Source: an uncultured Eggerthella sp.
Lineage (GTDB): Bacteria > Actinomycetota > Coriobacteriia > Coriobacteriales > Eggerthellaceae
Length of the DNA: 9,100 nucleotides
Reading direction: 5' to 3'
Assembly (NCBI GenBank): GCA_900547965.1
Contig: URJE01000065.1
Span: forward strand, 1 to 9,100
Below the pieces are notes generated by a model. It ran no database searches. It was not told where the DNA came from and saw nothing but the letters and a program-made list of their open reading frames with translations. Both the position numbers and the translations under genes were made by a program. Within the stretch, counting starts at the first letter, position 1. The number at the start of each line of letters is the position of its first letter. Positions 1 through 6,988 of this stretch are shown here, in pieces.

Positions 1-738
1 TTGATAACGCTTTGTGCGGCGCTGGCTGCGTTGTGCCTTTCGGGCTGTGTGGAAGAAGACGGCAAACCTAGCTACCAGCTGGTAAGTGAGGACAAGCTTA
101 CTGTTGCTATGGCGCCTAATTTCCCTCCGTTTGATTCCCTAGACGGTGAGACTCCTACGGGCTTCGATGTGAGCGTTGCCCGTGAGGTGGCAAATCGTTT
201 GGGGCTTCAGCTCGAGATCAAGGCAGTTCCGTTCGATGAGCTGGTGCAGGGTGTGCATGATGGCACCTATGATGTTGCCATCTCGGCATTGTCTATCAAC
301 CCCAGCCGGTCGGAATTGGTCGATTTTTCTTCCCCGTATTACCTGGTTGATCAAGCGATTGTGGTGAAGAAGGGCGTGTACGAAAAGGTGTCCGAGCTGA
401 AAGGCAAGCGAGTTGCCGCTGAGGTCGAAGCCACGGGTTATGACTATGCTATGACGAACGTCACGCAAAATGTTGTCGCTTACGAGACCGCTGCTGAATG
501 CTTTGCCGCTCTTGAGGCGGGGCAAGTTGCCGCTGTGGTAATCGATGAGCCTGCCGCAACATATCTCATGAACAGCGCCTATTCCAATTGCGTTACCCTG
601 GAAACTGTGGCAACGTGCGAGAAATATGCCGTTGCCGTGAACAAGGACAATCGGGCCTTAACGGATGCCATCAACGATGCCCTCGACCAGATGGACAAAG
701 ATGGAACCCTTGCCGAGCTCCAAAAGCAAGTAGGGTAG
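1..738 (+). CDS. Amino-acid ABC transporter substrate-binding lipoprotein (5' end probably truncated)
   Basis: Extracellular solute-binding protein of family 3 (SBP_bac_3), which captures a polar amino acid at the membrane surface and passes it to an ABC permease. The visible N-terminus is a hydrophobic signal segment ending in the lipobox LSGC (residues 13-16 of the visible frame), so Cys16 should be lipidated after signal peptidase II cleavage. The mature part opens with TVAMAPNFPPFDS (34-46) and GFDVSVAREVA (54-64). GTYDVAISALSI (88-99) and R103 of the SINPSR segment follow; that Arg normally holds the ligand carboxylate. IDEPAA (181-186) matches the second-lobe binding motif. About 245 residues is near family length, but the frame is open at base 1 and the usual basic residues before the hydrophobic core are missing, so TTG at 1 is probably an internal Leu. 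No permease or ATPase gene lies downstream. The ligand cannot be told. Confidence 0.88.
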   Translation: MITLCAALAALCLSGCVEEDGKPSYQLVSEDKLTVAMAPNFPPFDSLDGETPTGFDVSVAREVANRLGLQLEIKAVPFDELVQGVHDGTYDVAISALSINPSRSELVDFSSPYYLVDQAIVVKKGVYEKVSELKGKRVAAEVEATGYDYAMTNVTQNVVAYETAAECFAALEAGQVAAVVIDEPAATYLMNSAYSNCVTLETVATCEKYAVAVNKDNRALTDAINDALDQMDKDGTLAELQKQVG

Positions 739-768
739 GGGTTTCGCGTCACTGCGGAGCGCCCTTTT
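738..768 (+). terminator. Weak hairpin plus T run after the substrate-binding protein gene
   Basis: GGG (739-741) and CGC (745-747) can pair with GCG (759-761) and CCC (762-764), leaving a TTT bulge on the left, and TTTT follows at 765-768. It begins directly at the stop codon. The stem is short and interrupted, so this is only a possible terminator. Confidence 0.25.
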
Positions 769-896
769 GGACATGTCTCTTGCCCCAGGTGGCGAGTGTG
801 CGGTTCGGTGTTGGCGGCAGAAGTCAAGCAGTCGTGACCCTTGCCTTAGATGAAAAGCGCGTGGGACACATACCCGAATTCGGCAGACCTTAGAAG

Positions 897-1340
897 CTAC
901 TTGTGGTACGGCTCGTGACGGATGATCTTGAACGCTCGATAAATCTGCTCGAGCAGAACAACGCGAGCAAGGTTGTGGGGTAGCGTGATGGGTCCGAAGC
1001 TGATGCGCTCTGTGGCGCGCTGTTTTATTTCTTTTGTCACGCCATCGCTTCCGCCGATGATGAAGGAAATATGGGAATCGCTGTTGAGCGCATAATTGTC
1101 GATTTTCTGCGCCAGACCCTCGCTAGATGTTTCCTTGCCACGAATATCCATCAAGATAATGGGACCGCGTTCTGGCAATGCGGAAAGCAAAGCCGCGGCC
1201 TCCTTTTCTGCGTTGGAGTCGGGGAGTTCCCGCACTTCGATTTTTGCATACCCGCCAAGGCGTTTCAGGTATTCTGCGACAGCGTCTTTCCAGAACTGCT
1301 CTTTGAGCTTGCCCACGGCAAATATGGTTATACGAAGCAT
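897..1340 (-). CDS. rlmH: 23S rRNA (pseudouridine1915-N3)-methyltransferase RlmH
   Basis: SPOUT-family methyltransferase that uses S-adenosylmethionine to methylate N3 of pseudouridine 1915 in helix 69 of 23S rRNA, acting on assembled 70S ribosomes. The 147-residue product starts MLRITIFAVGKLK, the usual RlmH N-terminus. It has the knot segments PIILMDIRGKE (60-70), ISFIIGGSDGV (91-101) and ITLPHNLARVVLLEQIYRA (118-136), and ends with the signature RHEPYHK (141-147), close to the HPYH(R/K) tail of the family. It is slightly shorter than the roughly 155-residue family average. I placed the start at the ATG at 1340-1338 because homology begins there and a GGGGG run sits just upstream. The frame extends back to 1457, but those 39 residues resemble nothing in RlmH. 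It is divergent from lysA. Confidence 0.95.
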   Translation of the reverse strand: MLRITIFAVGKLKEQFWKDAVAEYLKRLGGYAKIEVRELPDSNAEKEAAALLSALPERGPIILMDIRGKETSSEGLAQKIDNYALNSDSHISFIIGGSDGVTKEIKQRATERISFGPITLPHNLARVVLLEQIYRAFKIIRHEPYHK

Positions 1341-1384
1341 GGTGGCCCCCAATCGCGCTGGCGTTACCAGCTTGAAAAGAAACA

Positions 1385-1414
1385 TTGGTACAGTGGTTAT
1401 TCGCACGGTATTAT
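1385..1414 (+). promoter_or_regulatory. Candidate sigma70 promoter for lysA
   Basis: TTGGTA (1385-1390) and TATTAT (1409-1414) are 18 bases apart, a fair match to -35/-10 consensus. Transcription would start near 1421, giving a leader of about 54 bases before the lysA ATG. A 10-bp perfect palindrome GCGCATGCGC (1433-1442) falls in that leader and could be an operator. This comes from pattern matching only. Confidence 0.42.
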
Positions 1415-1415
1415 A
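1410..1415 (-). promoter_or_regulatory. Candidate -10 box for rlmH
   Basis: Reading the minus strand gives a perfect TATAAT from 1415 down to 1410, 69 bases before the rlmH start codon. No good -35 is present at 17 bases spacing; that position overlaps the palindrome GCGCATGCGC (1433-1442). It overlaps the proposed lysA -10 on the other strand. Confidence 0.4.
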
Positions 1416-1474
1416 TCGGTCGAACAAGAAGCGCGCATGCGCATACCCACACAACACCTAAGGAAGCAGGCGTT

Positions 1475-2833
1475 ATGTCACTCCCCGTATCTGACCTGAA
1501 CAAGAAGGCTGATGGCCTTACCACCATGGAACTGGGCAAAGTTCTGCCCCTTACTGCTGAAGTGAAAGACGATCATCTCTTCATCGGCGGCTGCGATATG
1601 GTGGAAATTGCCAAGGAATTCGGCACCGCCTTGTACGTGTTTGACCAGGCCGATCTTGAAGCACGCATGGACGAATACGTGCAGTCCTTCAAGAAGTACT
1701 ACGGCGACCGTGCCGAAGTTGCCTATGCTTCCAAAGCGTTCCAGAACAAGGCTATCGTCCAGCTTGCCAATGAGCATGGCATGTGCCTCGATGTTTCTGG
1801 TGGTGGCGAACTCGCCTGCGCGCTCGCTGCGGGTTTCCCTGCCAAACGCGTAGTGGTCCATGGCAACAACAAAACCCCTCAAGAACTGCGAGAAGCCATC
1901 GAGGCTGGAGTGGGCTGCATTGTTATCGACTCCCGTATTGAGTTGGGTCGCATTTCCGCCATCGCTCAAGAGCTGGGCGTAACGCAGGATATCTATATGC
2001 GCATTACCCCTGGCGTGGAAGCCGATACGCATGAGTTCATCCGCACAGGTTGCGAGGATTCCAAATTCGGCTTCACCATGCGTGAGGATTTCGCCTTCAA
2101 ATGCGTGAAGGATGTTTTGGAAACTCCGGGCGTTCGTCTTGCCGGTCTGCATTGCCACATCGGTTCTCAGATCTTCGCCCTGCATTCGTTCCGTGAAGCC
2201 ATCGATGTCATGATTCAGTTCATTAAGCGCATCAACGACGAGTACGGTTACGAAATCGAAGGCCTCGATCTGGGCGGTGGCCTGGGTATTGCTTACGTGA
2301 AGGAGGAAGAGCCTCCTACGATTGAATCGTTCGCGAAGCTTACCTGCACCGCAGTGAAAGAGCTGTGCGCCCAGTATGGGGTGAAGGAGCCCCGCATTGC
2401 GGTTGAGCCGGGCCGTTCCATTGCGGCAACGCCGGGCGTGACGCTCTACACCGTAGGCATCTTGAAAACATTGCCGGGTATTCGCAATATTGTTGCTATC
2501 GACGGTGGCATGTCCGACAACATCCGTACGGCACTTTACGGTGCGGATTACGAGCCCGTTATCGCCAACAAAGCCAATCAGCCACGCACGAAAGTGGTAA
2601 CGCTGGTGGGTAAGCATTGCGAATCGGGCGATGCGGTTGCCGCCGACGCTTCGATTCAGAACCCCGATTTGGGCGATATCGTATGCATGTTCGGCACGGG
2701 TGCGTACTGCCATTCCATGAGCAGTCGCTATAACGGTCAGCCCAGGCCTGGTATCGTGTTCGTCAAGGATGGCAAGGCTCGCTTGGTAACTCGTCGTGAA
2801 ACCTACGCCGACCTGATGAGCTGCGATCTGTAA
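1475..2833 (+). CDS. lysA: Diaminopimelate decarboxylase (PLP-dependent, fold type III)
   Basis: Catalyses the last step of lysine synthesis: meso-2,6-diaminopimelate to L-lysine plus CO2, in the cytoplasm, as a PLP-dependent alanine-racemase-fold dimer. The 452-residue product has the PLP lysine K87 in YASKAF (84-89). HCHIGSQ (226-232) and the glycine loop DLGGGLGIAY (265-274) bind the cofactor phosphate, and EPGRS (311-315) follows. Cys382 in the conserved CESGD (382-386) is contributed across the dimer interface, and GAY (409-411) lies near the C-terminus. The length is a little above the usual 415-435 because of a roughly 30-residue N-terminal lead-in. The ATG at 1475 is chosen because AAGGAAG (1460-1466) precedes it at good spacing; an upstream in-frame TTG at 1385 would lie inside the proposed promoter. 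It stands alone as a transcription unit, divergent from rlmH. Confidence 0.96.
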   Translation: MSLPVSDLNKKADGLTTMELGKVLPLTAEVKDDHLFIGGCDMVEIAKEFGTALYVFDQADLEARMDEYVQSFKKYYGDRAEVAYASKAFQNKAIVQLANEHGMCLDVSGGGELACALAAGFPAKRVVVHGNNKTPQELREAIEAGVGCIVIDSRIELGRISAIAQELGVTQDIYMRITPGVEADTHEFIRTGCEDSKFGFTMREDFAFKCVKDVLETPGVRLAGLHCHIGSQIFALHSFREAIDVMIQFIKRINDEYGYEIEGLDLGGGLGIAYVKEEEPPTIESFAKLTCTAVKELCAQYGVKEPRIAVEPGRSIAATPGVTLYTVGILKTLPGIRNIVAIDGGMSDNIRTALYGADYEPVIANKANQPRTKVVTLVGKHCESGDAVAADASIQNPDLGDIVCMFGTGAYCHSMSSRYNGQPRPGIVFVKDGKARLVTRRETYADLMSCDL

Positions 2834-2846
2834 GCTTTTCTTACAG
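2828..2846 (+). other. Small hairpin spanning the lysA stop codon
   Basis: CTGTAAG (2828-2834) pairs perfectly with CTTACAG (2840-2846) around a CTTTT loop, and the lysA TAA lies inside the left arm. There is no T run after it and the stem is AT-rich, so it is probably not a terminator. It could protect the mRNA end or be chance. Confidence 0.3.
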
Positions 2847-2878
2847 CAGCCATTTGCCAAGCTGCAATAACCGCTGTG

Positions 2879-2966
2879 CGGGGTTCTGACGGTGCGAATG
2901 GGGATTGATAGGTGCGGTAAGCGCAGTTGGTCCCTGCTTGTGCATGTCAGAGCCCCGTTTCGTTTT
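2879..2966 (+). terminator. Long rod-like hairpin with T tract, probable lysA terminator or structured RNA
   Basis: CGGGGTTCTGAC (2879-2890) pairs along its whole length with GTCAGAGCCCCG (2946-2957), with a single G-U. After one bulged G the stem continues with GTGC (2892-2895) to GCAT (2942-2945). Inside, GGGA (around 2901-2904) can pair with TCCC (2931-2934) and TGCG with CGCA around a short loop. TTTCGTTTT (2958-2966) follows at once. The closing stem plus T tract fits an intrinsic terminator for lysA, but a 55-base structured interior is long for one. It could instead be a small structured RNA or an attenuator. It matches no riboswitch class I recognise. Confidence 0.55.
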
Positions 2967-3023
2967 ATGCGATAAGGTGACTTTGCCTATCCATTTAACG
3001 GATCGGTGACAAACGACGATACC

Positions 3024-3051
3024 TTAACGTTTACAATAGAAGGAATATAAC
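3024..3051 (+). promoter_or_regulatory. Candidate hom promoter region
   Basis: TTAACG (3024-3029) and TATAAC (3046-3051) are 16 bases apart. A second possible -10, TACAAT (3032-3037), lies within the 11-mer TTTACAATAGA (3030-3040), which recurs upstream of metY. Which one is used cannot be decided by eye. The first would leave a leader of only about 15 bases. Confidence 0.33.
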
Positions 3052-3072
3052 TTCTACGGAAAGGTGCGCTTC

Positions 3073-4359
3073 ATGGCTGTCAAGGTTGGCTTGGTCGGAA
3101 CGGGCACGGTTGGCGGCGGATGCTTGGAAATCCTTCGCAACCACAAGGAAGAATTCAAACGTCATTTTGGCATCGACATTGAGCTGACCCGCGTATGTTC
3201 TCGTCAGCCAGAGGTTGCTGAATCATATGGTTTGAGTGACATTTTCACCACCGATTTCCATGAAGTGATTGAAGATCCTGAAGTTGATCTGGTTATCGAG
3301 CTCATCGGCGGTACTACCTTCGCCAAGGAAGTGGTAATCGGGGCTCTGCAAAATGGCAAAAGCGTGGTTACCGCCAACAAGGCCCTTATGGCTACTTGCG
3401 GTGAAGAAGTCATGAATTTGGCGGAAGAAAAGGGCGTAGAAATCGCGTTTGAGGCCAGCGTTGGTGGCGCTATTCCCATCATCGTTCCCTTGAAGCACTC
3501 CCTCATTGCCAACCGCATCGATTCCATCATGGGTATCGTGAACGGTACCACCAACTATATGATCACGCGCATGGACGAAGACGGCATGAGCTATGAAGAT
3601 GCGCTGAAGGAAGCCCAGGAAAAGGGCTTTGCGGAAGCCGATCCCACGGCCGATGTCGACGGCCTTGATGCCGCCGCCAAGATTGCCATTTTGGCTTCCA
3701 TCGCCTTCAACTCCCGTGTAACTATGGATCAGGTATTCACGGAAGGCATCCGTCGTATTTCCCCCGTCGATTTGGCTATGGCTCACGAAATGGGCTATAC
3801 AGTGAAGCTCCTTGCTCACGCATACCGCACCGATGCGGGTATCGATGTTCGCGTGCATCCCACGATGATTCCTGAAAGTCATCAGCTTGCCATGGTCAAC
3901 GGCGTGTTCAACGCGATCTATACCGTAGGCGATGCTGCGGGCGAAAACATGTTCTTCGGTGAAGGCGCCGGAGCGGGTCCTGCTGCTAGCGCCGTAATGG
4001 GTGATGTGCTTGAGGTCGCTCGTCATTTGCAGATGGGCATCAAGCCCATTGTTGGATGCACGTGCACTGACGAGCTGCCCATCCTTTCCGTTGAGGACCT
4101 TCATACGAAGTACTACATCCGTTTTGTGGTTGCCGATCGCAGTGGTGTTTTGGCTTCTGCGGCAGACATCTTCGCCAAGTACGATGTTTCGGTCAAGACG
4201 GTTACTCAGCGCGGCAATGCTGCACGAGATGACGTCGATCTGGTATTTGTTACCCACACGGCCGAAGAACGCAATGTGCGCAAGGCCATCGACGATATCC
4301 TGGCTTTGGAGGGCGTTGTTACGGGTGGATTCCCGTCAGTTATCCGCGTACAGGACTAA
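3073..4359 (+). CDS. hom: Homoserine dehydrogenase with C-terminal ACT domain
   Basis: Reduces L-aspartate 4-semialdehyde to L-homoserine with NAD(P)H, the branch step toward threonine and methionine. The 428-residue product begins with a Rossmann nucleotide-binding site, VGLVGTGTVGGG (5-16). TANKAL (100-105) carries the conserved Lys103. NGTTNYM (157-163) and the segment EADPTADVDGLDAAAK (188-203) form the homoserine site. D199 and K203 have the four-residue spacing of the catalytic Asp/Lys pair known in yeast homoserine dehydrogenase. An ACT domain from about residue 347 (YYIRFVVADRSGVLA, 347-361) to the end suggests feedback control, normally by threonine. The ATG at 3073 is preferred because GGAAAGG (3058-3064) sits 8 bases upstream; the in-frame GTG at 3064 overlaps that ribosome-binding site. 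No threonine synthase or homoserine kinase gene follows; the next gene is convergent metA. Confidence 0.96.
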   Translation: MAVKVGLVGTGTVGGGCLEILRNHKEEFKRHFGIDIELTRVCSRQPEVAESYGLSDIFTTDFHEVIEDPEVDLVIELIGGTTFAKEVVIGALQNGKSVVTANKALMATCGEEVMNLAEEKGVEIAFEASVGGAIPIIVPLKHSLIANRIDSIMGIVNGTTNYMITRMDEDGMSYEDALKEAQEKGFAEADPTADVDGLDAAAKIAILASIAFNSRVTMDQVFTEGIRRISPVDLAMAHEMGYTVKLLAHAYRTDAGIDVRVHPTMIPESHQLAMVNGVFNAIYTVGDAAGENMFFGEGAGAGPAASAVMGDVLEVARHLQMGIKPIVGCTCTDELPILSVEDLHTKYYIRFVVADRSGVLASAADIFAKYDVSVKTVTQRGNAARDDVDLVFVTHTAEERNVRKAIDDILALEGVVTGGFPSVIRVQD

Positions 4360-4411
4360 CAGGCGTCCATGTGGCTGGTTTGGGTCTGATCTGCTTCCCC
4401 TGAAATTCGAA

Positions 4412-4444
4412 AAGGGCACGCGCTTTAGCGCGTGCCCTTCTTTT
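4412..4444. terminator. Bidirectional intrinsic terminator between hom and metA
   Basis: A perfect 12-bp stem, AAGGGCACGCGC (4412-4423) with GCGCGTGCCCTT (4428-4439), closes on a TTTA loop and is followed by CTTTT on the plus strand. On the minus strand the same hairpin is followed by TTTTCGAATTT, so it can also end the convergent metA transcript. It lies 52 bases after the hom stop and 43 bases beyond the metA stop. Confidence 0.92.
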
Positions 4445-4486
4445 GTGATGCTGTAGGTTCGCTGGTTTGTTTTGGGGTGGGTTGCT

Positions 4487-5407
4487 TTATTCGGGCATGT
4501 TTTCCAAGTCGTAGGGTGTTGCCTGATACACGTAATAGTTGAGCCAATTGGTGTATAGCAGTTGAGCTGTGGCTCGCCAGTTGGAAATAGGTTGTTGTGT
4601 AGGGTCATCGTTGGGGAAGTAGTGCTTTGGCATGTCGGGGTTTAGGCCCTTTTTCGTGTCGCGGTGGAATTCGCCTGCCAGGGTGTCGGTGTCGTATTCG
4701 GGATGGCCGAATACGAAAAAGTGGCGACTATCGGTGCTCTTGGCGATGAATACGCCGGCTTCGTCCGATACGGAAATTAGCTCCAACTCGGGAACTTTCT
4801 CGATGTCTTCCGCATGGACTTCGGTCCAACGAGAGTGGGGTGCGTGAATGACGGTATCGAAACCTCGAACCAGAGGAGAGGTGGGCTTCAAGATCTTGTG
4901 CTCGAAAACCCCGGTCATCTTGTGCTGCCTCAGATACTTCGGAATCCCGAAATGGTAATAGGCACCCGCCTGCGCGCCCCAGCAGAGGTACAAGGTTGAG
5001 AAAACATTGGTTTTTGCCCATTCGAAGATGTCGCACAGTTCGGGCCAGTAGTCCACATCTTCGAAGGGGAGCTTTTCGACGGGTGCCCCAGTGACTATCA
5101 TGCCGTCGTAGCGCTTGTTGCGAATTTCGTCCAAATCAACGTAGAACGATTCCATGTGCTTGGGGGGTACGTGCGTTGCCTTATGCGTGACGGTTTGCAG
5201 GAGGTCGACCTCAACCTGCAAGGGCGTATTCGAGAGCTTGCGCAGGATTTGGGTTTCCGTTTCGATTTTCAAGGGCATCAAATTCAAGATAAGCACGCGC
5301 AAGGGACGAATATCCTGATGGATGGCGCGGTGCTCGGTCATAACAAAGATGTTCTCGCCTTCCAAAACCTCTGTTGCCGGCAAGGCATCGGGGATGCGAA
5401 TTGGCAT
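4487..5407 (-). CDS. metA: Homoserine O-acyltransferase of the MetA family, predicted acetyl-CoA type
   Basis: Activates homoserine by O-acylation, the first committed step of methionine synthesis, through a ping-pong mechanism in a glutamine-amidotransferase-like fold. The 306-residue product is collinear with characterised MetA proteins. The catalytic nucleophile is Cys142 in LYLCWGAQAG (139-148), and His235 and Glu237 lie in FGHPE (233-237), exactly the E. coli numbering. Lys47 in LMPLKIE (43-49) is also conserved. Position 111 is Glu (GAPVEKL, 107-113). Published work on MetA links Glu there to acetyl-CoA and Gly to succinyl-CoA, so O-acetylhomoserine is the expected product (database style metAA). 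A clear ribosome-binding site, AAAGGAG at 5419-5413, stands 5 bases before the ATG. The gene is convergent with hom and divergent from metY, which would use its product. Confidence 0.96.
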   Translation of the reverse strand: MPIRIPDALPATEVLEGENIFVMTEHRAIHQDIRPLRVLILNLMPLKIETETQILRKLSNTPLQVEVDLLQTVTHKATHVPPKHMESFYVDLDEIRNKRYDGMIVTGAPVEKLPFEDVDYWPELCDIFEWAKTNVFSTLYLCWGAQAGAYYHFGIPKYLRQHKMTGVFEHKILKPTSPLVRGFDTVIHAPHSRWTEVHAEDIEKVPELELISVSDEAGVFIAKSTDSRHFFVFGHPEYDTDTLAGEFHRDTKKGLNPDMPKHYFPNDDPTQQPISNWRATAQLLYTNWLNYYVYQATPYDLENMPE

Positions 5408-5462
5408 AAGTGCTCCTTTATGAATAACGATACTTTCGTGCGTTGATGCGACAGCAATCTCG

Positions 5463-5468
5463 ATTGTA
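5463..5468 (-). promoter_or_regulatory. Candidate -10 box for metA
   Basis: The minus strand reads TACAAT from 5468 to 5463, 55 bases before the metA ATG. The same hexamer lies upstream of hom and metY. I see no convincing -35 (TAGAAG at 17 bases spacing). Confidence 0.28.
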
Positions 5469-5502
5469 CGCGCGAGCGACCAAGCCTTCTATGCCCGTCG
5501 GC

Positions 5503-5529
5503 CAATCTATAGCCAGTTATAGGTAATTG
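5503..5529. promoter_or_regulatory. Operator-like inverted repeat between metA and metY
   Basis: CTATA (5507-5511) and TATAG (5518-5522) form an inverted repeat with a 6-base centre, flanked by a second pair, CAAT (5503-5506) and ATTG (5526-5529). It lies between two divergent methionine genes, upstream of both candidate -10 boxes, where a shared regulator would bind. The rest of the 246-base gap shows no recognisable SAM riboswitch or T-box core. Function is inferred from position only. Confidence 0.3.
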
Positions 5530-5583
5530 CATTGACCAGGCTTTTTACTTGCCGAACTAGTCATCATCTTTTCCCGATGCGCT

Positions 5584-5594
5584 TTTACAATAGA
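5584..5594 (+). promoter_or_regulatory. Candidate -10 element for metY
   Basis: TTTACAATAGA contains the hexamer TACAAT (5586-5591), 62 bases before the metY start codon. The identical 11-mer lies at 3030-3040 upstream of hom. The -35 position holds no good match. Confidence 0.33.
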
Positions 5595-5653
5595 CTGTAT
5601 CGCTTCACGCGCTTTGGCTGCGTGGGCGGGCTTTGGGAAGAAAGGAATACGCA

Positions 5654-6934
5654 ATGAGCGAATCTTTGGCCACAACCTGTGTGCAGGGCGGCTATCGTCC
5701 TGGCGATGCCGAGCCTCGTCAGGTGCCAATTTATCAGTCGACTACCTGGAAATACGATACAAGCGAGCATATGGGCCGTTTGTTCGATCTGGAAGAATCC
5801 GGATATTTCTATACCCGCTTGCAGAACCCCACAAACGATTTTGTTGCTGCTAAAATCTGCGAGCTGGAAGGCGGCAGCGCTGCAATGCTCACTTCATCGG
5901 GGCAGGCTGCAAATTTCTTCGCTGTGTTCAATATCGCTGGTCAGGGCGACCATGTAGTGGCTTCTTCGGCAATCTACGGTGGTACGTACAACCTGCTGTG
6001 CCACACCATGGCGCGCATGGGCCTGGAATGCACCTTTGTTTCCCCCGATTGCTCTGATGATGAGCTTGAAGCGGCATTTCGTCCGAACACCAAAGCGGTT
6101 TTCGGCGAAACCATTGCAAACCCAGCGCTTAACGTCTTGGATATCGAGCGTTTTGCCAATGCGGCTCATGCGCATGGTGTGCCGCTGATCGTAGACAACA
6201 CGTTCCCCACGCCGGTGAATTGCCGTCCCTTCGAATGGGGCGCTGATATCGTTACCCATTCCACCACAAAGTACATGGATGGCCACGGTGCTGGCGTTGG
6301 CGGTTGCATTGTTGACTCCGGCAAGTTCGACTGGAATGCCCACGCTGATAAGTTCCCTGGTCTTACCACGCCAGACGAAAGCTATCATGGAGTGGTGTAC
6401 ACCGAGCGCTTTGGGCTGGAGGGTGCGTTTATTACCAAGGCCACTTCGCAGCTTATGCGCGATTTCGGCTCTATCCAGTCACCGCAGAATGCGTTTCTGC
6501 TGAATATGGGGCTGGAGAGCCTCCACGTTCGCATGGCGCAGCATTGCAAGAACGGCCAGTCGGTTGCCGAGTTCCTTTCCGGCCATCCGAAAGCTGCATG
6601 GGTTCGTTACTGCGGCTTGCCCGACGATCCGAATTATGAATTGGCCCAGAAGTACCTGCCCAACGGTTCGTGTGGTGTTGTGAGCTTTGGCGTGAAAGGT
6701 GGGCGCGAAGCGGCGGAGCGCTTCATGGCAAACTTGAAGCTGGCGCAGATTGCCACCCATGTTGCCGATGCTCGCACCTGCGTTCTTCACCCTGCAAACG
6801 CAACCCATCGCCAGATGAACGACGAGGAGCTCGCCGCAGCAGGTATCAGCCCCGATCTCGTGCGCCTTTCGTGCGGCATCGAAGACACCGCCGACTTCAT
6901 TGCCGATATCGACCAGGCCCTTTCGCTTGCTTAG
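5654..6934 (+). CDS. metY: O-acetylhomoserine sulfhydrylase (O-acetylhomoserine aminocarboxypropyltransferase)
   Basis: Cys/Met-metabolism PLP enzyme that replaces the acetyl group of O-acetylhomoserine with sulfide to give homocysteine and acetate, so transsulfuration through cystathionine is not needed. The 426-residue length and the ATTCVQGGY start (6-14) are typical of MetY and longer than the roughly 380-400 of MetB/MetC. YFYTRLQNPT (51-60) provides the phosphate-binding Tyr/Arg from the neighbouring subunit. SSGQAAN (81-87) and SSAIYGGTYNL (104-114) line the cofactor site, D181 is in VDNTFPTP (180-187), and K206 in THSTTKYMDGHG (201-212) is the PLP Schiff-base lysine. Near the C-terminus, VRLSCGIED holds the substrate-carboxylate Arg. 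The ATG at 5654 has AAAGGA (5641-5646) 7 bases upstream. An in-frame TTG at 5633 is rejected because homology starts at MSES. It is divergent from metA and ends in its own terminator. Confidence 0.95.
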   Translation: MSESLATTCVQGGYRPGDAEPRQVPIYQSTTWKYDTSEHMGRLFDLEESGYFYTRLQNPTNDFVAAKICELEGGSAAMLTSSGQAANFFAVFNIAGQGDHVVASSAIYGGTYNLLCHTMARMGLECTFVSPDCSDDELEAAFRPNTKAVFGETIANPALNVLDIERFANAAHAHGVPLIVDNTFPTPVNCRPFEWGADIVTHSTTKYMDGHGAGVGGCIVDSGKFDWNAHADKFPGLTTPDESYHGVVYTERFGLEGAFITKATSQLMRDFGSIQSPQNAFLLNMGLESLHVRMAQHCKNGQSVAEFLSGHPKAAWVRYCGLPDDPNYELAQKYLPNGSCGVVSFGVKGGREAAERFMANLKLAQIATHVADARTCVLHPANATHRQMNDEELAAAGISPDLVRLSCGIEDTADFIADIDQALSLA

Positions 6935-6988
6935 CCAATACGTCGGTACAGATGCCGCGATGTAGGGATTGCCCTGAACAAGCGTTCG

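Noticed and set aside
873..884. CCGAATTCGG palindrome as an rlmH terminator
   Set aside because: The self-complementary 10-mer has no loop and no T tract on the minus strand.
1341..1457. Upstream in-frame extension of RlmH
   Set aside because: The extra 39 residues are absent from the family and would overlap the proposed promoters; the MLRITIF start fits known RlmH proteins.
1385..1474. Upstream TTG start for LysA
   Set aside because: It lies in the -35 box and lacks a ribosome-binding site; the ATG at 1475 has AAGGAAG upstream.
1478..2860. Long minus-strand open frame antisense to lysA
   Set aside because: It lies opposite a gene with full PLP-enzyme motifs, has no recognisable motifs and is explained by the codon bias of lysA.
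2879..2957. tRNA gene
   Set aside because: The length and closing stem are suggestive, but there is no TTCRA T-loop, no anticodon arm and no D-arm.
3064..3066. GTG start for Hom
   Set aside because: The codon overlaps the GGAAAGG ribosome-binding site that serves the ATG at 3073.
3223..4257. Long minus-strand open frame antisense to hom
   Set aside because: It is a shadow of the hom reading frame; it has no family motifs and no ribosome-binding site.
5408..5653. SAM riboswitch or T-box upstream of metA or metY
   Set aside because: I could not find the SAM-I core, a T-box sequence or an expression-platform terminator on either strand.
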